Positions 1 to 12,300 of a stretch of 64,000 bases of DNA are shown piece by piece; position 1 is the stretch's first letter; each line of letters starts with the position of its first letter. The DNA comes from Trichobilharzia szidati (taxonomy: Eukaryota > Platyhelminthes > Trematoda > Strigeidida > Schistosomatidae). Position numbers and translations under genes: made by a program. Location of the stretch: assembly GCA_944472155.2 (NCBI GenBank), contig OX235279.1, positions 134,574,920-134,638,919 of the forward strand, written 5' to 3'. The notes below the pieces were generated by a model, which worked only from the letters and a program-made list of their open reading frames with translations, did no database searches and was not told the DNA's origin.

Positions 1-3000
1 TATTTCGATCATGCGCTGGTCTGTTACGTGCTATGCTTGAACGTTATCCTGCTGAAGCATCTCATCGGCAAAAGATTACTGCCTATCCTGAATTATTTGA
101 TATCTATTCAGCAGCTTTAAAAACAATACAAGATTCATTCACAATGTTCAGTGAAAAGTAAATATTTACTGTTATACATTTTGTTATGTTTAATTTCCTT
201 ATATTGTCCATTTTAATTGACTGATTTTTATTTACATGAAAATCTCTCAATAACTTTTAAGTACCCATGGGGATTGTTTAGGTAACGATACGAAACACAT
301 CGGTATTGATCGATTGTTTCATCGTGGAAAACTCAACCATAAGGTCTTGTGTTTTCGACTACTTTACTGTTGGGCCATAATGTTGGAATCCGTTATTTAT
401 GGCTTTCCAAATATTTTCCATTTTGCAATATAGTGTAGTTATCACCCAGTATCATCAGTCAACGTCTTTTTTTACTACAGACGCGAACTTAGTCAAGGGA
501 AGAAGAAACTTATTTGCGGGCAACAGCCTACTTATTAACGTGTCTAAAACGAGCAATTTTATATTACTTACCTCCTCAGTTGATTAATTCACAATTACTT
601 TTTATCAAGTAATTACGTGAACTAGAAGGTCACCATATTGCCGAAATTCCCATTCAGACATTTAGAAAACAAAAGAAAATTTGAACAAGGAATATTCCTT
701 TCGATGATTTCCTCTTTCGGCTCTACAGTCATATATATATACATATATAATTATTGTAGTTATTTACAAATAACTATAAAGTTACTTAACTTACTTCATA
801 TTTCATAAAAATTTCCCAACTTTTATGAGATGCTCTTAGTCATATTCTTCTCAACGAACAGTTTAATTAAAGGAAATAATTCTTTCCGGGACTTATTAAT
901 ATAACATGGTAGATATCATGAAAGAAGTAGCCAATTTCTTATAGTTTGAACCACGGCACTTACACCGGTGAAACCAGCTAGAACTCAGGATAAATAATAT
1001 TTTGCTTGAGATGTGTGAAATAAGCCATTTATTGTTATATTATTATTGTTGCATTGGGTTCCGAGTGGAACAAGAGCTTCAACAACACATCACTTTATTC
1101 TATTTTCTGCTGTCCTCTTTATCTGGGCCAGTAGTCAATGGCATATCTTAACGGTGCACGAAGTACACATCACTTGTTCAACAATATTCAATTCCTTTTT
1201 TCAGCGCTTCAAAAACAACTCTACTAACCAGATTACAATCAGCATTTCTTCTGTTTACGTCAACACAAGTTCAATCAAATCCTTATGCATTTGTTGATCG
1301 ATGTATTGTACAATTAGTCAAGCTTGTTGATCGTCTTATTCAAGATGTAGTTACGCCTAACTATGGTTCTAGTACTCAAGAATCTGGAGCATCAGCTCGT
1401 AAGTAGTTTGACTTATTTGTCCTAATTTTGTCTATTGGAATATTTCATCTGAATGGATGCCTAATTCAAATGCTGCTTCACCCATTTTGGGCTGAACATC
1501 TGAGTAGGGTCTTATACCGTTTGTGCTGCATAAGTGTGTAGTGAATCGAGTGAGCAATGTTATCACTAAACTGAATGATATGATAGTGCCAATAACTTTT
1601 GTTTTACCATCACATTATCAGAATTCATCTACAGTAAAGTCCGTACTTGTGATAATTCACTAAACTTATTTAAATCATTGACTACTACTGTTTTCTCCTA
1701 AAATTTCCTTGTAACTTATCTGTAACAAAGCTGATAAAACTGTTAACTCAGATGTTATATGTCTGTTCTAGGAATTTCATTCCCTATTGTTGTTTCTGCT
1801 ATGTACATCATAATTTCATTTTTTTTTCGTCGGTTTAAACGCACACGTGACATTGACTGGTTTACGTTAACTGAGAGGATACTCTATCCTGTGCATTCCC
1901 TAGTTCATTTTAATCTCTTTTATAAGCCTTGTTTCAGTGATATAATTTCTAACTTCATCCTTTAACAGATATATAGTATGATTCGTATTTTGCTACAGAA
2001 AAATGTGCAAGGCGTTACTGGATGATACTTTATATGTTTCCACTGTTAGTCACTCATAATCTACATTAATCATTGCAAATTTGTATATGTAAAATATAAT
2101 GAAATAAATAGCTTTTTATTTCATGTTACATTCACTCTTATCATATTTTTCTTCTCAACAGAGCTTACAGATTTATTGATCATGGGCCTTGATATGATCA
2201 AGTCACGATTAAATGTTGTAAGTCATGAAATGCGTAAAACTATCTTTGGACCAAATTTATGCCTTATTATGGATCGCGCTCGAGATCCTCGTTTATTCTG
2301 TGCTGTTTTACAAGTTCTGCGTGATTGGATAAATGTACCTAAGTCTGAAGAACACTTTGCTCCAACAGCTCGTGAGAAAGTGAACTTTTTCTGTAGACTG
2401 TGGCAAGCTTATCCCCGTTGGATTGATAATTCTCCGGAAGTTGCTAGAGAAATACTTGAGTGTATTTATGATGTGAGTTCGCTGGGATTTTTTTTATTTA
2501 TTATGGTTCACTTAAAGCTGTACTTTATAAGCCTAGCAGTGAAATCTCATACGCCTAGTTACATTTTCAGGTGTATTCCTTTTTCGGGTGGACTGATTTC
2601 AATCTTAGTCTTCCATTAGCCAATATACTCTACATTCTGATGTTCAATCACATGAATATATATTACATATATTATATTTACGCATTGATGCATGAATGTC
2701 TTATACTGAACTATTTGTTCCTTACTAGTAGTATTTTATACATATTTCCAAGTAAATATGTATTTCTAATAGGTAAAGAAGCAACTGTTGGTAAAATTAT
2801 ACAATCGGACTATCAGTAAATATTAAAAGCTTTACAAATAATAGTTAATTTCTGTCATCACTTTTTTCTCTCCGTATTTTTTTGTGACTATTAAATGTTT
2901 AAAAGGAGGCAGACGACGAAATTAACCAGTTCACTTAATCCTCTTTCATGTCTTGTCAGCCTGTCGCATAATTTCACGCATGATAAAATTTTATCCTGTG

Positions 3001-3878
3001 ACTTTATCACTTCGAACTTGTATCAAAATTTTCTTTTCGCTTGACTGAAAACCATCCTCTAGAAACATGAAATTCAGTATTCACCGTTGGAAATCACTGA
3101 ACTAAAGCACACTTATTTCGAGGATTCTTTTATGGCGATAGTGATAGACTTCACTATGTGGAAATGTGGCTCAGCCGTTATACAGTGTGTGTGTATGTAT
3201 GGCTTACAGCATGGTACATAAAAAAAAACTTTTCAGTGATTCAGTTCTAACTAACTGTAGTTAAAAATAATAACAGAAGTATAATTCGATTGCTAGCCTC
3301 TGGAAAATTCGTTTAGCGATGAGTCTCCATTGCAAAAGGCGAAACTATTTAGGCGTTTTCTCTTCTGAGATTCGTATGTTCACTTATCGAAAGAAAATTA
3401 TGTATTTTCAAAGAATTTATTAGTATTTTGCATATATTCATAATTTGCTCCTATTTAAAAAAATATTTTATCTATATTCACTGTCTGTATTCAGGTTTAC
3501 GCCAGTGGAATTGTCTTCAAAAATCATGATCTTTACGTTAAATTAGAACAAGCATTTTGCTGTGGTCTTATTGCTCCATTTCCTGAAATCAGAGAACGTT
3601 TTATTTCTTTGTACTTGGAGGCATCACAGATTCGTTTTCCTGCAAATAACAGCCTACGTCGAGTAGATACTTCTATGTGTAGTGTTAGCAATGAAAATAT
3701 TGTCCCAGGTGACTCTGCTGATATTCCTACTGATAAAGATCCTGCACCTGTGGATCAATCGGGTTCATCAAACTATTCAAGTGCTTCACTCTTAGTTCGT
3801 CTTCTATTTCTTCTTGTGTCAAACACTTGGGATGAAGCACATTTCCGTGATGGTTTTTGGCTACCTATATTTTTGGAC
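1..3878 (+). CDS. TRRAP: TRRAP exons: C-terminal HEAT-like repeat region
   Basis: There are four exons (1-157, 1205-1398, 2162-2472, 3495-3878). The first is cut by the window edge and is read from base 3. The third encodes [16 protein letters not shown] followed by SHEMRKTIF, matching the TRRAP helical segment just before the FAT region. The fourth encodes [20 protein letters not shown] and then [19 protein letters not shown], which matches the vertebrate block containing a Trp-rich helix. The protein here is alpha-solenoid scaffold that contacts activators and complex subunits. Confidence 0.88.
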
Positions 3879-6299
3879 GTAAGTTATTTATTCGTTTAAC
3901 TTTTGATGTCTTTTCTGTAAAATGACATCATCATTTTTATCGTTTTGCTGAGTCAGCCACAATAAATCCTTGATTGTTACCTTTTATGAATAAGTAGACG
4001 CGATAACAGTTGTAGCAAACCTGTATACGAAAGTTCTAGAAAGAAAAGGACTAACAAGTTTTAACTGTCATCCTAGAATATGGTACAGATATGTAAATGA
4101 CACATTTATCATCATAAAGAAAGCTGAAAAAGAGAACTATCTGACGGAGATTAACTTAATCTCAGAATATATACAGTTTACTAATTAAATAGAATCGGTT
4201 GAGGGAACTCTAAACTTTCTTGATTGTCTTGTAAAAAGATAAACTGACGAGAAATTAAAGTTTTCAATATACAGAAAACCGACACATTCCAACAAGTATT
4301 TGAATTTCCAATCAGATCATCCAATAGGAATGAAAGTTTCAGTAGCTTTAAATCTCGTAACATAGTTAGAAACATTATAACAGATAATGGTGATATGGAG
4401 AACGAGATATTCAATATAAAACAGATTTTGACTGGAAATGGTTATCCGTAAAAGCTACTAGATAATATTATGAATATAAAGGAGTATAAGGGAAAACAGA
4501 AAATTGAGAAATCTCGGCTATTGACGATAGCCATTCCATATCGAAAGGATACAGCTGAACAACTTCAAAGACTATTTGCTTCATATGATTTAAGAGTCTA
4601 TTTCAAGCCCTCTAATTCTCCGGAGAAATCTTTGGTGAATGTCAAAGATATGGTTCCCAAAATGTTACAAAGTAATTGTGTCTATAGGATAAAATGTTCA
4701 GAATGTGAAGCATGCTATATAGGGGAGAGCAGTAGACAGGTGAAGGTCAGAGTGATTGAACATAGACGTCCACCTAGAAATGAAGTAGAATTAAAAAGTC
4801 CAGAAAAAAGATCGGCTGTTGCTATGCATGCGATAGACAGCGGACATAAGATTGATTTCGACAATGTCGTAATTCTAGGAAGAGGATTTCATTCACATAA
4901 AGAAAGGTTGACCTCTGAAGCCTTGCACATTTTAACCATATCGAATGCAGTAAGTAGGAAAGAAGGGATAGACTTATCACCTATATGGCAAACTCTAATG
5001 AAGCAAGACAGATGTAAAAACATCAAAAACCTCAATGAACCTCCATGACCTTTAAAAAAATGTATTATCATGTTTATCACATGTGAACTGGCGTGTTTTC
5101 CGTGTGACGAATAACATACACTTACACACACTCATACAGGAAAAAGTATATATATACATACATACACAGTAACAATTTGACATTAATCATTACAAATACA
5201 TGATGACTGCTTACATATTTCTATTGGTACAAATGTCCATAGATAAGAGAAATGGTGAATGACTGTTGTTTAGTGAAAGTAGGATATTTCCTTTAGATGA
5301 CCAGTAATACAACACTCTCACTCTAGGATGTAGAATTCAAATTGTACTGACTCATATAGTTGTATTTTAACGCACCTCACAGCTATCTGCTTCACACTGT
5401 AAGATTTCTCAAGCATAGATGCAACTATACACAGTCAAACAAGTTATGCATTACCAGTTTTAGACAAACACTTCCTCACTTTGCAGTGATGAAAAAGTAG
5501 CTGCTTCACTTCTTTATGGCAACTTCTGATAGATATTGATTTCAGTCACTGTGTCACTTTATTCACACTTGCTCAACATGTTAAGGTGTTTATTTTCTTA
5601 GCTCAATCCCTTATAGTTAATTTGGCCTTTAGTGATTATTAATTATTGCTTCTATTCAAAGGTTTTACTATGCGATTTGGATACATCTATGTCACCAGTG
5701 TTGTCGAGTAATTCTGTATGCTTCCGTAACATCATCGATTATTTCCCTAATTCCACTGACCTATCATCGACGAATGACATCCCGTATGATGATTTGGATA
5801 AACAAAGTAACAATCAAACCGCTATTGATTCAATCCAACAGGATGACTTCAAAGCATTCCTTGATTCGCAAACTGAAGCCTTACGTGAATTAAATAAAGT
5901 AAGTTGTGAACTGTTTAATACGGTGACGTGTGAGTGCATTGATACTGCTGCTCAAGTTGAGAAAAAGACGTCATCTGGTCATAGGAGAAATTCTCTGTCA
6001 ATAAAATTCCACAGTACACATTAATATCTATAAGTATTCCAAATAAATTACAGTGTATTGTGAACTGACTTGTTGTGAAATATCCTGTTATTTTTTAGAA
6101 CCATTCATAATTTTGTTCTTTTTGAAGTTAAAATGATGTTTATCTCGTAAGTTAGTTCAGACAGTCTGTATTGTACGCCGCCCCCTTTGATTGCACAGTT
6201 ATGACAAGTCTATTTTCAATGATCGCTGATGTGCAGTGAATTCCTAGTGAAGAAAATAATAATAATAATTGCGTAAAAACTAACAAATTCAAAATGAAC

Positions 6300-6340
<41 letters not shown>

Positions 6341-9300
6341 ATTTGAATGGGTGAATAACGTGTTTTATGAGGATTTAAGATTTCCCTCAGTGAAATGTGT
6401 GGTTTTTAATTATTACCAAAGGTTTTCGATATAATCATCTACTGCTCCTCGTATATCACATTTATAATCATATTTGCAATACAATAGTTGACAATCGTCA
6501 CACAGTAAGTAGTTCAACTGAACTACTTGTTTTCTGTCCAATATCCTGACGAGAACTTCTTTTTATGACCTCAACGTGCCTCATTCACTGGAGAATTCAA
6601 GGCTTAACCACTTAACTACCAGAGTTGCATCTAACTTCTTGATGATCAACAACATCTGTTTTTGTTAAATGGCTTTTTCTAATACTCATTTACAGAATAC
6701 ACTTAATTCCAGTATCATATTGTGCTATGTAGTGACTGATCAACAGATGTTGGTGACCATAATTAAAACCGGAAAACTACATTGGTTAATATTCTGCAAG
6801 TGACTCATATTCATAGCTGACGTCATTTATTTTCGTTCAGAGAGCACTGCTTTCTCGCTTTTTATTGTTTTTTGTTTGTTTTAACTTTCTTCCATGCTAA
6901 AAGAATTCAACGTTCGAAACTAGTACATACTTTCCGAAGGTTACATTATCATTTAGTTTGTATGTATAACTATAATTGTACTGATTGATGTCTGTATCTT
7001 CCATTCTGTTATTTACTTTTGGTTTATATTTTCTAAATTTCTTCAAATTGTAGCTTACAATTGAAACAGGAATAAGAGGTATGTTATGCTTGGCACATAA
7101 ACGTCCAGCGTTAGCCACTTGTATGTTCAATCAACTTTGGCCTCAAATATGGGATCGTTTATTATTGCATCAGTCAGAAACTCAGTGTCATTCATCTGAT
7201 CTTCCAACAGGAGAGTCATCTGAAACAAATGCAGTGACACAGGAACTTTCTAATTCACTGCAAACAAGCCTAGCACTTGATCCAGTGCAAACTTCATGCC
7301 TGGAATCGGCAATTTTATGCGATAATCCATTATTGAATGGTCATGGTTTGTCGCCAAGCGAAATCCGAGGATTTGTCATTCCTCAGCTAGTTCGTTTTCT
7401 TACTTCAGATCAACATATACATGTGACTGAGCCTCATCCAGATTCTCTTGGGGCTTTCTTCACTGCATTGACCTCGTGTCCTGATACATTGCTTATTCAT
7501 TTACCTCTACCTGCAATTACTGTAAGTTTATGCCTCTTCTGTGTAATTGACATTAATTTTCGTGTACACTTCGATTTTTCCCTCTACCTTAATTTACATC
7601 TTTTCTTCAGTATTTAGGATACAATTGCAACCAGTGGTACACTGTCGGTTTGTTTCTTGAATCATTATGTCGTTATACCTCCAAATTTAATACCCGGTGT
7701 ATATCAAACGAATTGATGTACTCAGTCAATCTGCCATCAGGTGAACAATGTGATGGTAATTCTTCTCATATCAAATCAAGTGAATTTCCATTTCGAGCTG
7801 CTGCATTATCACTTATTACTTTGTATGGTGAAATAAATGATATTGACTTTCTAACTTCTGCTTGGTGGTATCGAATATCTTTGCGGCCGAAATTTAATCC
7901 ACTCGAAAATAGTAATGATTCTTTACGATCATCTTCACTGCTTGCATGCTTAGAATATGCTCAACATGGTCACCTGTTACGATCTTTGGATTGTGCTCTA
8001 GATAATCTCCCATCCAAACAATTCTTTGGTAGTCAAGGTACTGTAGAATCCTCATTATACGGTGGATCAACATCGGTAAATCGGGCTGTCGCCTCTACAT
8101 CATCATCCACTTCTTCCTCGAATCGTAAAATTACCTTGGCGGATTCTTCTCTTCATTTGGGAGACATCATCAATCGTGCACACCTTCGTGATTATTGTAT
8201 CAAGTAAGCCACACTTTTTCGTAATTTAATCAGTGGATTACTTTTACGCATGAATTATTTTGTAAGAAAACAGTCTCGTCATAACTGTTTAATGAGAAAT
8301 GTGATCTTGCTTTTGTTTTGTTCTTTGATGGATAAACCGTACATATTTCCTAGTGCTCCCTCTCTGACAATTATGGAATGTCAATAAGTCTTCATTTTAT
8401 CCCAGCTTTCAGTGGTTTCTTCAACTGTTAGAAAGAAATTTAATTTTTCTCTAAATATGTTGTCTCAATCGCTAATTTATACTTCGTTCTCTGTTGTGAT
8501 ATTTCTTTCTTAATTTAGGCAATTAAAACAGCTTGGTCAGTGGGACACGTTAGAATCTCTAGTGACATCTGTTCAATCCTCAATGACATATAGTTCTGGT
8601 AATGCGAATTTAAGTGGAGGTTCCAGCCCTGGTAATACTGGTGGTTCGGGCTATTGGGGTTTGAAAGCCGATGCCGCATGGCGACGAAGTGATTGGTCTG
8701 AAGTGTACTATTGTTTAGCTAGAGTAAGTTTTTGAAATATAGACTCATAAATATTAAATTATTTCAGTGTACTAGTGAATATTTGCAGTTCATGTTGTGA
8801 TGATTTTTTAAGACTTTTTTGGAGCTTTGAGTTTTGTTGGCAAGACTGTTATTATTTAAAAATTTATAGTAAATTGTTGAGTGGTTAGTCTGTATGACCT
8901 AAAGGCACTAGTAGTTGGTGGAACGTCTCACTGTTGTAAGACGATTACCTCTAGTAATACTATATATATAAGTATATACATATATATATATATACATGTG
9001 TTATGTGTATATGTTTTTCCTTCACGTTCCCCAGTGGAAGATAGGGGTTCAAGATAGTGGCTTAAAGTTTCTGTAGCAGTGTTTATTTTACAGGATGGGG
9101 TTGCCAGCCTCATGCCCAACTTTTCCTCTTCACCAGCATTATTTCTGGCTTAGCGAGGTAAAGGAGTGCGTCGGTCGGGGATCGAACTCCGGACCATGTG
9201 GATGGTTGGCGAGCGTCCTAACCACTATGCCACCGACGCACATATATATATATATATATATAAGATGGTAGTAGCATGTTTTCTAATGTGCAACGGTAAA

Positions 9301-12300
9301 TTTTATTTTGACCTCAATCATGTTACAGTTACTCCGCTTATTTTGGTCTACTGCGAAATTATTCCTAGTGTATTATTCAGGTGCAGTATTGGAAAATAAA
9401 TAGTTTTCACTGCTACGTAACTTAAATTTTAATAATCATTTTATTTTGTCTTTTAAAGCTGGCTAACGAATGTCCGCGTAGTGAACTGCCAAGATATGCT
9501 CTTATTCAAGCTGCTGCTTGTGTAGTTGGACGTCGAGCATCGGGACTAGCAACAACCGGTAACTCTAATGTAGATCTTGATGCTTATGACCCAAGTGACA
9601 TAACCTCTGGATCAAATAGTGTTTCTAGTTCATCTGCTGGGAATAATACAGCATCAACTTCTGCACATTCAAATGTAGCAAATATAACACCTTTAAACAA
9701 TATGGTTAACATGATTCACACTTCAGAACACGAGAGTCATCGTGTAGTGAATATTACGCTTATGGAATGGCGGCGTTTACCTCTTATTGTTACAACTCTT
9801 CATATACCCTTACTTCAGGTAACAGCAATATTATTTGTGCGCCTATTTTATATAGTTTATCCGGTAGTAATTATAAGTTGATGAATTTGATTTATTTGAT
9901 ATTGTTATTGAAATAATTCTTAAGAATTCTTAACTTTTTTATTTCTAAAGTTTATATACTCTATTGTTTATTCACTTTTCATCATGGCTAAAGTCCATTC
10001 TTCATTCTTCTCTTTTTCTGATTAGATTGCTCATCGTGCAGTTGAAATAACTGAGGGTAACAGCTTGTTAGCTCAATATTGTGGTCATGTTATGAGTGGA
10101 CCTTGTCATAGTTCTGGAGTATCTGGTTCTGCGTATTCTAGTCCTAGTCAGAATAGTTCAGGTTCATCAACTCCAGTAACACAGCCTGCGTCTTCAACAT
10201 CTGTCAATATGAGAATGCCATTCACTCAGGCACTTCATGATTATAAAACTATATTCAAAGCATGGCAGTAAGTTTCATTTGCTGTTATGACATGTAGTCT
10301 AATACACTATTCTCACTCACTGACAGGCTGCTTTTGACAGCTTATTTTTGCATTATTATTTTTTTTCAGTAGTTATGTTGTTGAACATAAGTAGTTCTCA
10401 CCATACACGAAATTCCAACAGTAGACTAACTGTTTCAATGCATGGAAAAGAACTGTAAAATACTGTTGTCTTGTTTTATTACCACCTGGCTTAATTAGTA
10501 GCTGCTTTTTCTGACAACTAATGATTATAGTTTTATGTCTCTCTGGAATGGAGGCAATTGCTATTATTGTTCTAAAGACCTTACTACTACTTAAAACATG
10601 CACGCTAAAAATTGCTCTTTATAAAATTATGTTTCACAATCACTAGTCTATATGCTCATGCATTCTTCTGCAATTCGAATCAAATTAATGACAGTTTTTC
10701 ACAACACTGTGGACTCTTTGTATTCTAGGAGATTTGTCAAAACAGTAAACAGATGAGCTTGTGAATACTTCATTCTCGGTGTTTATTTACATTCTGACTG
10801 ATAGAATTCAGTCTGCACCAAAGAAAGGACCAGACATGTCATAGTAGTTACTAGTGTCCAATCAAAATACCCACTACAGTCCTACAGGAGGTCAATCGCG
10901 AGCCCGAATAGCTCAGTGGTAACGTCTCTGACTGCAGCACTGGGTGACGCGGGTTCGAATCTCAGAAGGGACATCAGTTCCTTCAAGGTTGCAGATATGC
11001 CTTGCTGATGAGTGCCAACTAGCACGAAACCTAGGTCCAAGGCTTCCTGCCGATTCCCTCCAACTATCAAATATCATCAAATCAATGTGCACCGTAATGG
11101 CGAGCTACGCAGAATGGTGGCCACATTGCAAATACCTGACTGATAGAATTCAGTCTGCACCAAAGAAAGGACTAGACACGTCACACTAGTTACTAGTGTC
11201 CAATCAAAATTACATTCTAGTTGTTTGTTTGATAAATAAATCTTTGTAATAAGTAATCGCATAGGGTAGTCCAAATATTGATCAGAGCACTCAAATTTGG
11301 GCAGTTGGTTACGTTTTCGAACCACCTATTCTTCTTCGAGATTCGCACAGACAGATTTTATCCAGTAATTTGATATTCGAGTCACATACCAATATTTTCA
11401 CTCCTTGTTATACATCACTTTTAATCCTTTAATCTTGTCGTAATGATGATTTCTAGATGACCGTTTCTTCTCTTTCGGGGACTCTTCATTAGTTCAACAC
11501 TCAGAAACTGAAGGACCAGGACACAAAGGACATCTTCACTGCAACCATAAAAGACAAAGCCGAGACACAAATCAACACTGGCGAAGAGGTCAGCGTCGAA
11601 AAACACTGGGACAACTTGAAAACAGTGTGGAGTCAAACCTGCATGGAAGTTCTTGGCAGAAAGAAGAGACAGGATAAACATTGGCTCACTACGGACACTT
11701 GAAGACTGATAGAAGAGAGAGGGATGGTGAAACAAAAGATTCTCCAGTGCACCGACGAGCAACAAAAACAGGATTTGAATGCAAGCTACAAGATACTGAA
11801 CAAAAGAGTAAAGAAGAGTGCCAGAGAAGACAAAAGAAAGTACTATGAAACCATGGCAAGTGAGGCAGAACAAGCTGCAGGCAAAGGAGACCTCGCAACA
11901 TTCTACCAAACTGCTAGGTGCCTATCGGGCAAACGTTTGACACAAATCAAGCCGGTGAAGTGGAGCAAAGGAAACACTGGGCTGAACACTTCAAAAGACT
12001 TCTCAATCGACCACCACCTACAACGCGCCCAACAATACCAACGACGGAGACAGGGCTACCAGTGAACACCAACCCCCCGACGAAATCAGAAGTCTTGAAG
12101 GCAATCAAGATGCTAAAAGCTGGAAAAGCAGCAGGACCAGATGGAATCCCAGCAGAAGCATCGAAAACGGACCCAGAGACGACAGCGGACTTGATGACGC
12201 CACTACTGGAGAAGGTGTGGAAAGAAGGCAAAGTACCCGAGGATTGGAAGAAAGGATACTTATTCAAACTACCAAAGAAAGGAGACCTAAGTCAATGCAA

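Larger units (their letters stand above)
10787..11218 (+). mobile_element. Sm-alpha-type SINE insertion with target-site duplications
   Basis: The 9-bp direct repeats TTACATTCT (10787-10795 and 11210-11218) flank a 414-bp insert. The insert starts with a 72-73-bp partial unit (10796-10868) that recurs at 11138-11210 with four differences, giving a unit of 342 bp. The complete unit has a pol III A-box-like TAGCTCAGTGG (10909-10919), a B box GGTTCGAATC (10952-10961) and a hammerhead ribozyme (10991-11050). This matches the known schistosome Sm-alpha type: short tRNA-related repeats carrying a hammerhead. Confidence 0.85.

Noticed and set aside
9166..9241. A functional tRNA gene (ends pair over 8 bases)
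   Set aside because: The anticodon-position hairpin has a 4-base loop, the T-arm pairing is poor, and related copies with SINE bodies are present at 33096 and 35205.
8946..9265. CRISPR-like or tandem array because of TA tracts around a repeat
   Set aside because: The TA tracts are simple microsatellites flanking one SINE; no repeated spacers.
10899..10985. A functional tRNA gene with A and B boxes
   Set aside because: No acceptor stem pairing; the boxes are the internal promoter of the Sm-alpha-type SINE.
11421..11909. Minus-strand 162-codon open frame as a gene
   Set aside because: It is the reverse complement of the LINE coding region; no motif or splice context of its own.
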